Origin: Hyphomicrobiales bacterium
GTDB lineage: Bacteria; Pseudomonadota; Alphaproteobacteria; Rhizobiales; Rhizobiaceae
Assembly (NCBI GenBank): GCA_017305935.1
Contig: JAFKJU010000005.1
Location: 186,001-250,000, forward strand
Direction: 5' to 3'
Length of the DNA stretch: 64,000 nucleotides
Below the pieces are notes generated by a model, which did not search any database, had not been told where the DNA came from, and worked only from the letters and a program-made list of their open reading frames with translations. A program made the position numbers and the translations under genes. Within the stretch, counting starts at the first letter, position 1. Each line of letters begins with the position of its first letter. Below are positions 55,122 through 63,705 of this stretch, one piece after another.

Positions 55122-55418
55122 TCAGCGCTTGCGCACGAATTCGGTGCGCAGAACGAGGCCCTTGATGGTTTCGTGCTTGCAGTCGATATGCTCGGGATCG
55201 TCGGTCAGGCGGATGGAGCGGATTACCGTGCCCTGCTTCAGCGTCGTGTTGGTGCCCTTGACCTTGAGATCCTTGATCAGCGTCACCGAATCGCCATCGG
55301 CCAGCACATTGCCGGCGCTATCCTGCACCACGATTGCATTTGCCGCCGCCATTTCGGAGGCCGGGCGCCATTCGCCGCTGGCTTCGTCATACACATAATC
55401 GTCATCGCCGGCGCTCAT
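55122..55418 (-). CDS. PhnA/YjdM-domain protein, short form
   Basis: This 98-residue protein matches the C-terminal PhnA domain (V-Q-D-S-A-G-N-V-L-A-D-G-D-S-V-T-L-I, K-G-L-V-L-R-T-E-F-V-R-K). The zinc-ribbon N-terminus of E. coli YjdM is replaced by an acidic segment with Y-V-Y-D-E-A-S-G-E-W. The historic name (alkylphosphonate uptake) is misleading; no phosphonate genes are nearby. The ATG at 55418 is used; the GTG at 55430 is an alternative. Confidence 0.8.
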   Translation of the reverse strand: MSAGDDDYVYDEASGEWRPASEMAAANAIVVQDSAGNVLADGDSVTLIKDLKVKGTNTTLKQGTVIRSIRLTDDPEHIDCKHETIKGLVLRTEFVRKR

Positions 55419-55504
55419 TGTCTTTTCCACTTTCTGTTGCGTAGATTTTACCTATATCGACGCTCTATGTCACAAGCTGCGCAAAAATCCAAAGGGAGCA
55501 TCCG

Positions 55505-56209
55505 ATGAAAATCACCTGGCTCGGCCATTCCGCCTTCCGTCTCGAAACCGCAACGGCAAAAATCCTGATCGATCCCTTCTTCACCGGCAATCCGGGCTTT
55601 GGCGGCCTGGATGCGAAGGATGCGGCGGCGGACCTCACCCATATCCTGCTGACCCACGGCCATGGCGACCACGTCGGCGACACGATCCGGCTGGCGAAGG
55701 AGACCGGCGCCACCGTTCTCGCCAATGCCGATCTCGCCGCCTGGCTGGGCTCCAAGGGCGTTGAAAAGATGGAGATGGGCAATACCGGCGGCACGGTTTC
55801 CTTCGGCTCCTTCAGCGTCACTTTCACCAATGCCCTGCATTCCTCGGCACAGATCACCGAAGACGGCGTTTCGCATGCGCTTGGCAATCCCAACGGGCTG
55901 ATGCTGCATTTCGATGACGAGCCGACCCTGTTCCACATGGGTGATACCGACATCTTTTCCGACATGGGCCTGATCAACGAGCTGCATGCGCCGGAAATCG
56001 GCCTCGTGCCGATCGGCGACCGCTTCACCATGGGCGGCGCGGTGGCAGCACTCGCCTGCCAGCGCTTCTTCAACTTTTCCACCGTTCTGCCCTGCCATTA
56101 CGGTTCCTTCCCGATCATCGACCAGACTCCGGAGAAGTTCGTGGCCGGCATGGAGGGCGCCAAGGCCAAGGTTGCGACGCCGAAGGCCGGCGACAGCCTG
56201 TCGCTCTGA
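55505..56209 (+). CDS. UPF0173 metal-dependent hydrolase (metallo-beta-lactamase fold)
   Basis: This 234-residue cytosolic hydrolase of unknown substrate begins [12 protein letters not shown]. The metal site is [10 protein letters not shown] (about 54-63), further ligands lie in G-D-T-D-I-F near 145, and P-C-H-Y-G-S-F-P near 198 closes the family signature. GGGAG precedes the ATG. It reads in the same direction as gatCA, 97 bp upstream. Confidence 0.9.
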   Translation: MKITWLGHSAFRLETATAKILIDPFFTGNPGFGGLDAKDAAADLTHILLTHGHGDHVGDTIRLAKETGATVLANADLAAWLGSKGVEKMEMGNTGGTVSFGSFSVTFTNALHSSAQITEDGVSHALGNPNGLMLHFDDEPTLFHMGDTDIFSDMGLINELHAPEIGLVPIGDRFTMGGAVAALACQRFFNFSTVLPCHYGSFPIIDQTPEKFVAGMEGAKAKVATPKAGDSLSL

Positions 56210-56219
56210 CAAATCCCCG

Positions 56220-56287
56220 TTGCACGCGAACGGCCGGGCCTTTATAGCGAGGGAAAACAGGATGCCGTCCGGAATTGGCGGCATCCT
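56220..56287 (+). promoter_or_regulatory. gatC promoter candidate and leader hairpin
   Basis: TTGCAC (56220-56225), then TTATAG about 16 bases later, is a plausible promoter. Immediately downstream a hairpin AGGATGCCG (56259-56267) / CGGCATCCT (56279-56287) with an 11-base loop lies in the predicted mRNA leader, 19 bases before the gatC start. No T-run follows, so it may stabilise the mRNA or act as a regulatory stem rather than terminate. Confidence 0.45.
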
Positions 56288-56306
56288 CGATAACCGGAGA
56301 AAATCG

Positions 56307-56594
56307 ATGTCCGTAGACCTCGCCACCGTCAAGCGCGTCGCCCATCTTGCCCGTATCGCCGTCAGCGAAGACGAGGCCAATCGCATGATGGGCGAGCTGA
56401 ACGGCATTCTGGGGTTCGTCGAGCAGCTTTCCGAAGTGAATGTCGATGGCGTCGAGGCCATGACTTCGGTGATGCCGATGGCGATGAAGGAGCGGCAGGA
56501 TGCCGTGACGGATGGCGACAAGGCAGCCGATATCGTCGCCAACGCGCCCGTCACCGATCAGAATTTCTTCCTCGTGCCGAAGGTGGTGGAGTGA
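56307..56594 (+). CDS. gatC: Asp-tRNA(Asn)/Glu-tRNA(Gln) amidotransferase subunit C
   Basis: This 95-residue helical subunit clamps GatA to GatB. It contains [12 protein letters not shown] and [12 protein letters not shown], followed by the extended C-terminal tail. GGAG lies before the ATG at 56307, and gatA follows after 56 bases. The enzyme converts mischarged Glu-tRNA(Gln) to Gln-tRNA(Gln), replacing a glutaminyl-tRNA synthetase. Confidence 0.94.
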   Translation: MSVDLATVKRVAHLARIAVSEDEANRMMGELNGILGFVEQLSEVNVDGVEAMTSVMPMAMKERQDAVTDGDKAADIVANAPVTDQNFFLVPKVVE

Positions 56595-56650
56595 GCGGGT
56601 TTAACGCCCAGCCTTCCGCCCGCGACCCCAATTATTCGAAAGCCTGACCG

Positions 56651-58132
56651 ATGACCGACCTGACCCGCCTGACCATCGCCGAAGCCCGTGAGAAGCTGCG
56701 CGCCAAGGAATTTTCCGCCGTCGAGCTGACCGACGCCTATCTCGCGGCCATCGCCGCCGCCAACGACAAGATCAACGCCTATGTCTCCGTGACGCCCGAC
56801 AAGGCGCGCAGCATGGCAAAAGCCTCCGACGACCGCATCGCCAAGGGCGAAGCCGGCGCGCTGGAAGGCATTCCGCTCGGCATCAAGGATCTGTTCGCCA
56901 CCGAAGGCGAGCACACCCAGGCCTGCAGCCATATCCTCGATGGTTTCAAGCCGCGCTACGAATCGACCGTCACCCAGAACCTCTGGAACGACGGCGCCGT
57001 GATGCTTGGCAAGCTGAACATGGACGAGTTCGCCATGGGCTCGTCCAACGAGACCTCCTATTACGGCCCGGTGATCAACCCCTGGCGCGCCAGGGGCTCG
57101 AACCAGCAGCTCGTGCCGGGCGGCTCCTCGGGCGGCTCGGCCGCTGCCGTTGCCGCCTTCCTCTGCGCCGGCGCCACTGCCACCGATACCGGCGGCTCGA
57201 TCCGCCAGCCCGCCGCCTTCACCGGCACGGTCGGCATCAAGCCGACCTATGGCCGCTGCTCGCGCTGGGGCACCGTCGCCTTCGCCTCGTCGCTGGATCA
57301 GGCCGGCCCGATTGCCCGTGACGTTCGCGACGCCGCGATCCTGTTGAAGTCCATGGCCAGCGTCGATGCCAAGGACACGACCTCCGTCGACTTGCCGGTG
57401 CCGGATTACGAAGCCTCGCTCGGCCAGTCGGTGCGCGGCATGAAGATCGGCATTCCCCGGGAATACCGCGTCGAAGGCATGCCGGAAGAGATCGAAGCCT
57501 TCTGGCAGAAAGGCATCGCTTGGCTGAAGGATGCCGGCGCCGAGATCGTCGATATCTCGCTGCCGCACACGAAATACGCCCTGCCGGCCTATTACATCGT
57601 CGCGCCCGCCGAGGCGTCCTCGAACCTTGCCCGTTATGACGGCGTGCGCTACGGCCTGCGCGTTGACGGCAAGGATATCGTCGACATGTACGAAAAGACC
57701 CGCGCCGCCGGCTTCGGCCAGGAGGTCAAGCGCCGCATCATGATCGGCACCTATGTGCTTTCGGCTGGTTATTACGACGCCTATTACCTGCGCGCCCAGA
57801 AGGTGCGCACGCTGATCAAGCGCGACTTCGAACTGGCCTTCCAGGCCGGCGTCGACGCCATCCTGACGCCTGCCACCCCATCCTCCGCCTTCGGCATCGC
57901 CGACGAGGATCTGGCCTCCGATCCGGTGAAGATGTACTTGAACGACATCTTCACGGTCACCGTCAACATGGCCGGCCTGCCGGGCATCGCCGTTCCCGGC
58001 GGCCTCGACAGCCGCGGCCTGCCGCTCGGCCTGCAGTTGATCGGCAAGCCCTTCGAAGAGGAAACTTTGTTCAAGACCGCGCATGTCATCGAGCAGGCGG
58101 TCGGCAAGCTGACGCCGGAAAAGTGGTGGTGA
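56651..58132 (+). CDS. gatA: Asp/Glu-tRNA amidotransferase subunit A
   Basis: This 493-residue amidase releases ammonia from glutamine for GatB. The Ser-cisSer-Lys triad region is visible as G-I-K-D-L (Lys near 78) and [13 protein letters not shown] (about 155-167), with D-T-G-G-S-I-R nearby. It ends with a strong terminator, so gatC-gatA form one unit while gatB is separate. Confidence 0.96.
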   Translation: MTDLTRLTIAEAREKLRAKEFSAVELTDAYLAAIAAANDKINAYVSVTPDKARSMAKASDDRIAKGEAGALEGIPLGIKDLFATEGEHTQACSHILDGFKPRYESTVTQNLWNDGAVMLGKLNMDEFAMGSSNETSYYGPVINPWRARGSNQQLVPGGSSGGSAAAVAAFLCAGATATDTGGSIRQPAAFTGTVGIKPTYGRCSRWGTVAFASSLDQAGPIARDVRDAAILLKSMASVDAKDTTSVDLPVPDYEASLGQSVRGMKIGIPREYRVEGMPEEIEAFWQKGIAWLKDAGAEIVDISLPHTKYALPAYYIVAPAEASSNLARYDGVRYGLRVDGKDIVDMYEKTRAAGFGQEVKRRIMIGTYVLSAGYYDAYYLRAQKVRTLIKRDFELAFQAGVDAILTPATPSSAFGIADEDLASDPVKMYLNDIFTVTVNMAGLPGIAVPGGLDSRGLPLGLQLIGKPFEEETLFKTAHVIEQAVGKLTPEKWW

Positions 58133-58159
58133 TTTTCACCGCCTTCGGTTGACGGCATC

Positions 58160-58197
58160 AACCCGCCTTTGCGTCACGAAGGCGGGTTTTCTTTTTT
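58160..58197 (+). terminator. Intrinsic terminator after gatA
   Basis: AACCCGCCTT and AAGGCGGGTT pair around a GCGTCACG loop, followed by TTCTTTTTT. A classic Rho-independent structure 27 bases after the gatA stop. Confidence 0.92.
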
Positions 58198-58209
58198 GCG
58201 AGGGGAAGA

Positions 58210-58728
58210 ATGCTCGGGATACGACGGGCGCGGGATGACGAGGCGAGCATCCTTGCCGACATCGGACTTTCCGCCTGGAAACGCGCCGTCGCCGGTCTCG
58301 GCGCTTCACCCGAGATGGAGCGCCGGGCGACCAACGCCTTCACCGGCTTCGTGCGCGAAGCCTGGCGGATGATCACCGTGGTCGAGCGCAACGGCCGCCC
58401 CGCCGGCTGGGCAGCGCGTGAGGCGGCCAACGAGGTGATCAGCGATTTCTGGATCGATCCCGCTTTCGCGCGGCAGGGGCTGGGCGCGGCGCTTCTGACG
58501 GTGATCGAGAAGGATATCCGCCGGCAGGGCTTCGATTCGGTGGGCCTCCAGACGCATGCCCGCAACGAACCGGCCATCGCCTTCTTCAAACGCAATGGCT
58601 ACCGGGTGCGATGGCTGTCGGTCGTCTATGCGCCGAAGCTGGACCGCGATATCGAGTCGGTTGGATTGTCGAAACAGCTGGAGGACGGTAGGGACGTGGA
58701 ACTTTACGGGCCGGGATCTATGCTTTGA
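58210..58728 (+). CDS. GNAT family N-acetyltransferase
   Basis: This 172-residue acetyltransferase of unknown substrate has the acetyl-CoA motif A I-D-P-A-F-A-R-Q-G-L-G-A-A-L near residues 79-92, and H-A-R-N-E-P-A-I-A-F-F-K-R-N-G-Y near 115-130. GAGGGG precedes the ATG. It begins 13 bases after the gatA terminator and overlaps the convergent DUF1294 gene by 25 bases. Confidence 0.88.
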   Translation: MLGIRRARDDEASILADIGLSAWKRAVAGLGASPEMERRATNAFTGFVREAWRMITVVERNGRPAGWAAREAANEVISDFWIDPAFARQGLGAALLTVIEKDIRRQGFDSVGLQTHARNEPAIAFFKRNGYRVRWLSVVYAPKLDRDIESVGLSKQLEDGRDVELYGPGSML

Positions 58729-59042
58729 GAGGCGGGATTCAGCAAACCGCGCAACGTGTTCACTGTCCAGTCGGGCGAGACGATAAACATCGTTGCAAGA
58801 GCGAGATGCAGAACGGCGATAGCGATCAGATAGGTTCGGAACGGTTGTTTGCGTGTCTTGTGCCGCAAGACCTGCTGGCCGATGAGCGCGCCGCTGCTTC
58901 CGCCCAAGAATGCAATCGCGAGCAGCGTGGACTCCTTGATGCGCCATTCGCCATTCATAGCCGCGCGCTTGTCGAACTCGAATGCTAGAAAGGCGAACAC
59001 ATTGATTGCGATGAAGACGAGTGCGAGAAGCAGGTAGAGCAT
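58704..59042 (-). CDS. DUF1294 family membrane protein
   Basis: This 112-residue protein has three predicted transmembrane helices (about 2-20, 40-55, 72-92). The first loop carries A-F-E-F-D-K-R-A-A-M, and G-G-S-S-G-A-L-I-G-Q-Q-V-L-R-H-K-T-R-K is the typical DUF1294 signature. Function unknown. It is the only minus-strand gene in the gat region. Confidence 0.87.
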   Translation of the reverse strand: MLYLLLALVFIAINVFAFLAFEFDKRAAMNGEWRIKESTLLAIAFLGGSSGALIGQQVLRHKTRKQPFRTYLIAIAVLHLALATMFIVSPDWTVNTLRGLLNPASQSIDPGP

Positions 59043-59140
59043 AGGCTATGGTAGACCGCGAGCGGTTGACAAAAGCTTGCGCCGCCGCGGCAATTGCTCT
59101 ACCTCACGAACACGATGAAAACAGACTTCACGAGCATCCG

Positions 59141-60643
59141 ATGAGCATTGTCGACGTCCGCACACCCGATCCGAAGCGCCTGATCCCCGGAGCCACCGGC
59201 GACTGGGAAATTGTCATCGGCATGGAAGTCCATGCGCAGGTGCTGAGCCAGTCCAAGCTGTTCTCCGGCGCCTCGACCGAATTCGGCAAGCCGGCCAATT
59301 CCAATGTCTCGCTGGTCGATGCCGCCATGCCCGGCATGCTGCCGGTCATCAACGCGGAATGCGTGGCGCAGGCCGTGCGCACCGGTCTCGGCCTGAAGGC
59401 GAAGATCAACAACCGCTCGATCTTCGACCGCAAGAATTATTTCTATCCCGACCTGCCGCAGGGCTATCAGATCTCGCAGTTCAAGGATCCGATCGTCGGC
59501 GAGGGCCAGATCGTCATCTCGCTCGGCCCCGACCGCCAGGGCAATTTCGAGGATATCGAAATCGGCATCGAACGCCTGCATCTGGAGCAGGACGCCGGCA
59601 AGTCGATGCACGACCAGCATCCGACCATGTCCTATGTCGATCTCAACCGCTCCGGCGTGGCGCTGATGGAAATCGTCTCCAAGCCGGACATGCGCTCGTC
59701 CGACGAGGCCAAGGCATACCTCACCAAGCTGCGCTCGATCGTCCGCTACCTCGGCACCTGCGACGGCAACATGGACGAAGGCTCGATGCGCGCCGACGTC
59801 AACGTCTCCGTGCGCCGTCCGGGCGGCGAGTTCGGCACGCGCTGCGAGATCAAGAACGTCAACTCGATCCGTTTCGTCGGCCAGGCCATCGAATACGAGG
59901 CGCGCCGCCAGATCGCCATCCTCGAAGACGGCGGTTCCATCGATCAGGAAACCCGCCTGTTCGATCCCGGCAAGGGCGAGACGCGCTCGATGCGCTCCAA
60001 GGAAGACGCGCACGACTATCGCTACTTCCCCGATCCGGACCTGCTGCCGCTGGAATTCGACGACGCCTTCGTCGAGTCGCTCAAGGCCGACCTGCCGGAA
60101 CTGCCCGACGACAAGAAGGCCCGTTTCGTGCGCGATCTCGGCCTGTCGGTCTATGATGCCTCGGTTCTGGTCTCGGAAAAGGCGATTGCCGATTATTTCG
60201 AGGCCGTCGCCGCCGGCCGTGACGGCAAGACCGCCGCCAACTGGGTCATCAACGACCTGCTCGGCGCCTTGAACAGAACCGGCAAAAGCATTGAAGAAAC
60301 GCCAGTTTCGCCGGCGCAGCTTGGGCAGATCATCGACCTCATCAAGGCCGAGACCATCTCCGGCAAGATCGCCAAGGATCTGTTCGAGATCGTGCTGGCC
60401 GAGGGCGGCGACCCCGCCGAAATCGTCGAAAGCCGTGGCATGAAGCAGGTGACCGACACCGGCGCCATCGAAAAGGCCGTGGACGACATCATCGCCGCCA
60501 ACCCGGATCAGGTCGCCAAGGTGCAGGCAAAGCCGACGCTGGCCGGCTGGTTCGTCGGCCAGGTGATGAAGGCGACCGGCGGCAAGGCCAATCCGCAGGC
60601 CGTGCAGGCCTTGGTGAAGGCCAAGCTTGGTATCGAGGACTGA
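59141..60643 (+). CDS. gatB: Asp/Glu-tRNA amidotransferase subunit B
   Basis: This 500-residue subunit binds tRNA and performs the kinase and transamidation steps. It shows G-M-E-V-H-A-Q-V-L near residue 27, a metal/ATP region [10 protein letters not shown] near 101, and a C-terminal YqeY-like tail ending V-K-A-K-L-G-I-E-D. The ATG at 59141 (M-S-I-V-D-V-R) gives the standard length; an ATG at 59048 extends by 31 poorly conserved residues and is rejected. It is split from gatCA by two unrelated genes. Confidence 0.95.
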   Translation: MSIVDVRTPDPKRLIPGATGDWEIVIGMEVHAQVLSQSKLFSGASTEFGKPANSNVSLVDAAMPGMLPVINAECVAQAVRTGLGLKAKINNRSIFDRKNYFYPDLPQGYQISQFKDPIVGEGQIVISLGPDRQGNFEDIEIGIERLHLEQDAGKSMHDQHPTMSYVDLNRSGVALMEIVSKPDMRSSDEAKAYLTKLRSIVRYLGTCDGNMDEGSMRADVNVSVRRPGGEFGTRCEIKNVNSIRFVGQAIEYEARRQIAILEDGGSIDQETRLFDPGKGETRSMRSKEDAHDYRYFPDPDLLPLEFDDAFVESLKADLPELPDDKKARFVRDLGLSVYDASVLVSEKAIADYFEAVAAGRDGKTAANWVINDLLGALNRTGKSIEETPVSPAQLGQIIDLIKAETISGKIAKDLFEIVLAEGGDPAEIVESRGMKQVTDTGAIEKAVDDIIAANPDQVAKVQAKPTLAGWFVGQVMKATGGKANPQAVQALVKAKLGIED

Positions 60644-60696
60644 AGCAATTCCAGGAAAAGTGCGAAGCGGTTTTCCGTCCGGAATTGCGTCAAAAA
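60644..60696. repeat. Rhizobial palindromic intergenic repeat, well-paired copy
   Basis: GCAATTCC (from 60645) pairs with GGAATTGC, and an inner GGAAAA pairs with TTTTCC around GTGCGAAGCGG. This double palindrome occupies nearly the whole 64-bp gap between gatB and the next gene, whose ribosome site follows at once. Confidence 0.75.
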
Positions 60697-60707
60697 AGGA
60701 GCTTCCG

Positions 60708-61205
60708 ATGTTCTTTGTGCGCACTGCCGGCGAGCGTGATCTCGACAAGGTGCGCACACTGATGCGCGAAACGCTGCATGCGACGCTGAACGTGTTGCAT
60801 GTGGCGGATGAGGCCGAAGATCTGATCGCGGCCGAAACGTCGCCGGAAAAGCTTCGCGCCGCGCTGAAGGAAAAGGGCAGCGAGTTCCTCGTCGCCGATA
60901 GCGGCCGCGAGATCGCCGGCATGGGTTATGCCATGATGTCGCGTGACTTCGCCAAGACGGCGGAAATCCGCTGGATCCTCGTCCATCCCACCCATCAGCG
61001 CCAGGGCGTCGGCCGCGACATTTTCGCCGAGCTGGAAACCTGCTTTCCCGATGCCGAAATCCTGCGGCTGGAGGTCGATGCCCGCAACCGCGCCGCACTC
61101 GCCTTCTTCAATGCCCATGGCATGGTCGAAATCGACCGTATCGAGCGGGCAGGCGGCCCGGCGCCGCTGACGCTGGTGCTCGAAAAGGCGCTCGGCGTCG
61201 ATTGA
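60708..61205 (+). CDS. GNAT family N-acetyltransferase
   Basis: This 165-residue acetyltransferase begins M-F-F-V-R-T-A-G-E-R-D-L. Motif A is V-H-P-T-H-Q-R-Q-G-V-G-R-D near residues 94-106, followed by L-E-V-D-A-R-N-R-A-A-L-A-F-F. The layout is close to RimI-like or small-molecule acetyltransferases; the substrate is unknown. AAAGGAG precedes the ATG at 60708, directly after the repeat. Unrelated in detail to the acetyltransferase at 58210. Confidence 0.88.
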   Translation: MFFVRTAGERDLDKVRTLMRETLHATLNVLHVADEAEDLIAAETSPEKLRAALKEKGSEFLVADSGREIAGMGYAMMSRDFAKTAEIRWILVHPTHQRQGVGRDIFAELETCFPDAEILRLEVDARNRAALAFFNAHGMVEIDRIERAGGPAPLTLVLEKALGVD

Positions 61206-61329
61206 CACGGCACTTGATTCCGGTGGCTGCGACGCCGGAATCGCTGGACAATTCAGGCTTGAGGCGGCATAAGCGGAACAGCAGATTGCGCATGACAGGC
61301 GGGTTCCGCCAGGTGCCGAAGGAATACAG

Positions 61330-61728
61330 ATGAAGAATCTTCTCTTACAGATTTTCACATGGTGGAGCGGCCAGACCCTCGGCACGCGCTTTCACACCTG
61401 GCGTCACGGCGAGCGCGTCGGACAGGACGATTTCGGCAATGTCTATTACCAGGGCGGCAAGGATTCCGAAGGCCGCACCCGCCGTTGGGTGATCTATAGC
61501 GGCTATGCAGAGGCATCGGCTATCCCGCCCGGTTGGCATGGCTGGATGCACCATCGAACCGACACCCCGCCCTCCAAGGAAAACTATACCGCCCGCGAAT
61601 GGCAGAAGGCGCACCGCGCCAACCCGACCGGCACGCCGTTCGCTTATCGCCCGCCGGGCTCGATCGCCGTTGGCGGTGAACGTCCCCGCGTCACCGGCGA
61701 TTACGATGCCTGGACGCCCGGCAACTGA
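61330..61728 (+). CDS. Complex I accessory subunit, NDUFA12 (B17.2) family
   Basis: This 132-residue protein is homologous to mitochondrial NDUFA12, an accessory subunit on the peripheral arm of complex I in alphaproteobacteria. Signature residues are G-T-R-F-H-T-W-R-H-G-E-R-V-G-Q-D-D-F-G-N-V-Y-Y (about 18-40), R-R-W-V-I-Y near 50, and P-P-G-W-H-G-W-M-H-H near 65-74. The C-terminal half is the less conserved, proline-rich part. It lies about 40 kb after the nuo genes, in a run with DUF2155 and, on the other strand, aat and accC. Confidence 0.92.
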   Translation: MKNLLLQIFTWWSGQTLGTRFHTWRHGERVGQDDFGNVYYQGGKDSEGRTRRWVIYSGYAEASAIPPGWHGWMHHRTDTPPSKENYTAREWQKAHRANPTGTPFAYRPPGSIAVGGERPRVTGDYDAWTPGN

Positions 61729-61747
61729 CACCGGCAGACGATGTGCA

Positions 61748-61780
61748 AGAGCATTTTCGCGGCTCGAAGAAATGCGAAGC
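61748..61780. repeat. Short rhizobial repeat remnant
   Basis: GAGCATTTTC, GGCTCGAAG, AAATGCGAAGC: the outer GCATTT/AAATGC stem of the repeat family remains, the interior is shortened. It lies in the 114-bp gap before the DUF2155 gene. Confidence 0.45.
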
Positions 61781-61842
61781 TACTCTGGCCATAATTAGGG
61801 TCTAGCTCCACGGTAAACCGGTAGGTCTGGAGACGGGAAACG

Positions 61843-62280
61843 ATGCGATTTTTACGGCGGTTTTGGAGCGGGCGAGGCATGGCCCTCGCGCTTGCGGGTT
61901 CGGCATTGGTTGCCGGCGCCGCCGTCGAAGCCCAGGCCGCCCGCATCAACAATCGCGTCGCCGTTTTCTCCGGCATCGATAAGATTACCGGACGTATCAC
62001 CACCTTCGATGTTTATATCGACGAGACTGTGCAGTTCGGCGCGCTGCAGGTGACGCCGCGTGTCTGTTATTCCCGCGACGAGACCGAGGCGCAGAAGATC
62101 GACGCCTTCGTCGAGGTCGACGAAATCACCCTCGACCGTAAGATTCGCCGCATCTTTTCCGGCTGGATGTTCGCCGAAAGCCCAGGCCTCAACGCGGTCG
62201 AGCACCCGATCTACGACGTCTGGCTGAAGGACTGCAAACAGAAGTCGGACGTCCCGGCGCCGGATAACGCGCAGAACTGA
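61843..62280 (+). CDS. DUF2155 family exported protein
   Basis: This 145-residue protein has an N-terminal signal (about 1-32, A-L-A-G-S-A-L-V-A-G-A then A-Q-A). The family core is K-I-T-G-R-I-T-T-F-D-V-Y-I-D, followed by V-T-P-R-V-C-Y, I-F-S-G-W-M-F-A-E-S-P-G-L-N and P-I-Y-D-V-W-L-K-D-C. The two cysteines probably pair in the periplasm. DUF2155 genes are regularly found beside aat and accBC in alphaproteobacteria. Function unknown. Confidence 0.9.
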   Translation: MRFLRRFWSGRGMALALAGSALVAGAAVEAQAARINNRVAVFSGIDKITGRITTFDVYIDETVQFGALQVTPRVCYSRDETEAQKIDAFVEVDEITLDRKIRRIFSGWMFAESPGLNAVEHPIYDVWLKDCKQKSDVPAPDNAQN

Positions 62281-62298
62281 CCGCTTCACCCTGTTCGC

Positions 62299-63057
62299 CT
62301 AGTCCGTCCCGCCGTCATCGGTGAGATTGTATTGTGCCCATTGCCCCGCAGGAATGGCATCGCCCACGGCGAAGGTAAATCCCGCCACGGCATCGAGCCG
62401 GGCCGTCAACCGGCAGGTATAGCGCAGCCTGTACCACTGATGCCGGCTGCGAAACGCCGCTCCCATCGCCTCCAGTGACGGGCCGGAAAACTTCGGTTCC
62501 TCGAACGTATAGGCGACGACGAAATCGGGATGATGGGTTTTTTCCCAATGCCCCACCTGCGCCATCGCTTCGAGATTGCAGGTTTGCACCATCTTTTCCG
62601 AGTTTTCGAGCGCACGCAACGCCGCCTTCGCGCCACGGCTGCGCGGGTCGTTGAGGATGCCGGTCGAATAGAATTTCGTGGCGGCGATCAGGGGGGGATC
62701 ATCCGCCGGGATTGGCGGAGGTGGATCTCCCGTCTCCACGGTGCCGACCCCCGGCTGAATGCGCGTGGCTTCCTGTGATGGAGGGACGTCGGCGACCTTC
62801 TCCGGTGCTTCGATGTGGGGCGACGGCCGGTCGACCGTCTGCACGGGGGAGGGCGTGGGCTGCGGGACGAGTCTGACGGCAATCGGCTGCTCGATGGCTT
62901 CGACAAGCTGCGGCGGGTTGCGCGCCAGCAGCGCAAGAACGGCAAGCAGGAAGAAATGAAAGGCCAGCGAAGCCATCAGGCCCCGGCTCAGGCCGCCGCG
63001 CCATTGTTTCTGTATGATTGCCGCCACGAGAATCGTCCGCCCAGAAGGCCGCAGCAT
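62299..63057 (-). CDS. DUF930 family protein with TonB-like N-terminus
   Basis: This 252-residue protein has a single N-terminal helix (about 28-48), then a proline-rich stretch (about 60-120) like the periplasmic spacer of TonB. The C-terminal DUF930 domain contains F-Y-S-T-G-I-L-N-D-P-R-S and C-N-L-E-A-M-A-Q-V, with a second conserved Cys in R-Y-T-C-R-L. The ATG at 63057 is used; a TTG three codons upstream is possible. It is convergent with the DUF2155 gene and 30 bases downstream of aat. Function unknown. Confidence 0.85.
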   Translation of the reverse strand: MLRPSGRTILVAAIIQKQWRGGLSRGLMASLAFHFFLLAVLALLARNPPQLVEAIEQPIAVRLVPQPTPSPVQTVDRPSPHIEAPEKVADVPPSQEATRIQPGVGTVETGDPPPPIPADDPPLIAATKFYSTGILNDPRSRGAKAALRALENSEKMVQTCNLEAMAQVGHWEKTHHPDFVVAYTFEEPKFSGPSLEAMGAAFRSRHQWYRLRYTCRLTARLDAVAGFTFAVGDAIPAGQWAQYNLTDDGGTD

Positions 63058-63087
63058 CGTCGGCAATCATGGCGATAACAAGCAGGA

Positions 63088-63699
63088 TCAGAAATCCAGA
63101 TCGGCGGATTCCATCGCGTCAGCAAGCATCTTGGCGTATTCCGCCTTGGGCACGTCGATGGCGCCGAAGGTTTTCAGATGCTCGGTGGTGAATTGCGTGT
63201 CGAGCAGGCGGAAACCCTTGTTCCGCAGCCGCTCCACCAGATGCACGAGACAGATTTTCGAGGCATTGGTGGCGCGAGAGAACATGCTTTCCCCGAAGAA
63301 CGCAGCGCCCAGCGAGACGCCGTAGAGGCCGCCGACCAGTTCATCACCCCTCCATGCCTCAACGGAATGGGCATAGCCGTAGCGGTTCAGGGTGGAATAG
63401 AGCGAGCGGATCGTGGTGTTGATCCAGGTTGTCGGCCGGTCGCCGGTCGATTCGGCGCAACCGGCGATGACGGCTTCGAAGGCGGTGTCGAAACGGATGT
63501 CGAAGGGCTTCTTGCGCATCTCCTTGGAGAGGCTGCGCGAGACGTGGAAATCATTAAGCGGAATGATGCCGCGCATCTCGGGTTCCACCCAGAAGATGCG
63601 CGGATCGTCCGCCGACTCGGCCATCGGAAACAGGCCGATGGAATAGGCGCGCAGCAGAACCTCGGGCGTAACCTTCGAATATCCGCTGCGCCGCGCCAC
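63088..63699 (-). CDS. aat: Leucyl/phenylalanyl-tRNA--protein transferase
   Basis: This 203-residue enzyme attaches Leu or Phe to N-terminal Arg/Lys of proteins, marking them for ClpS-ClpAP. Typical blocks are [10 protein letters not shown] near residue 18, [11 protein letters not shown] near 37, H-S-V-E-A-W near 108, [19 protein letters not shown] near 122-140, and D-T-Q-F near 167. The start codon is GTG at 63699, immediately after the accC stop (6 bases between). Confidence 0.95.
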   Translation of the reverse strand: MARRSGYSKVTPEVLLRAYSIGLFPMAESADDPRIFWVEPEMRGIIPLNDFHVSRSLSKEMRKKPFDIRFDTAFEAVIAGCAESTGDRPTTWINTTIRSLYSTLNRYGYAHSVEAWRGDELVGGLYGVSLGAAFFGESMFSRATNASKICLVHLVERLRNKGFRLLDTQFTTEHLKTFGAIDVPKAEYAKMLADAMESADLDF

Positions 63700-63705
63700 C
63701 GTGGT

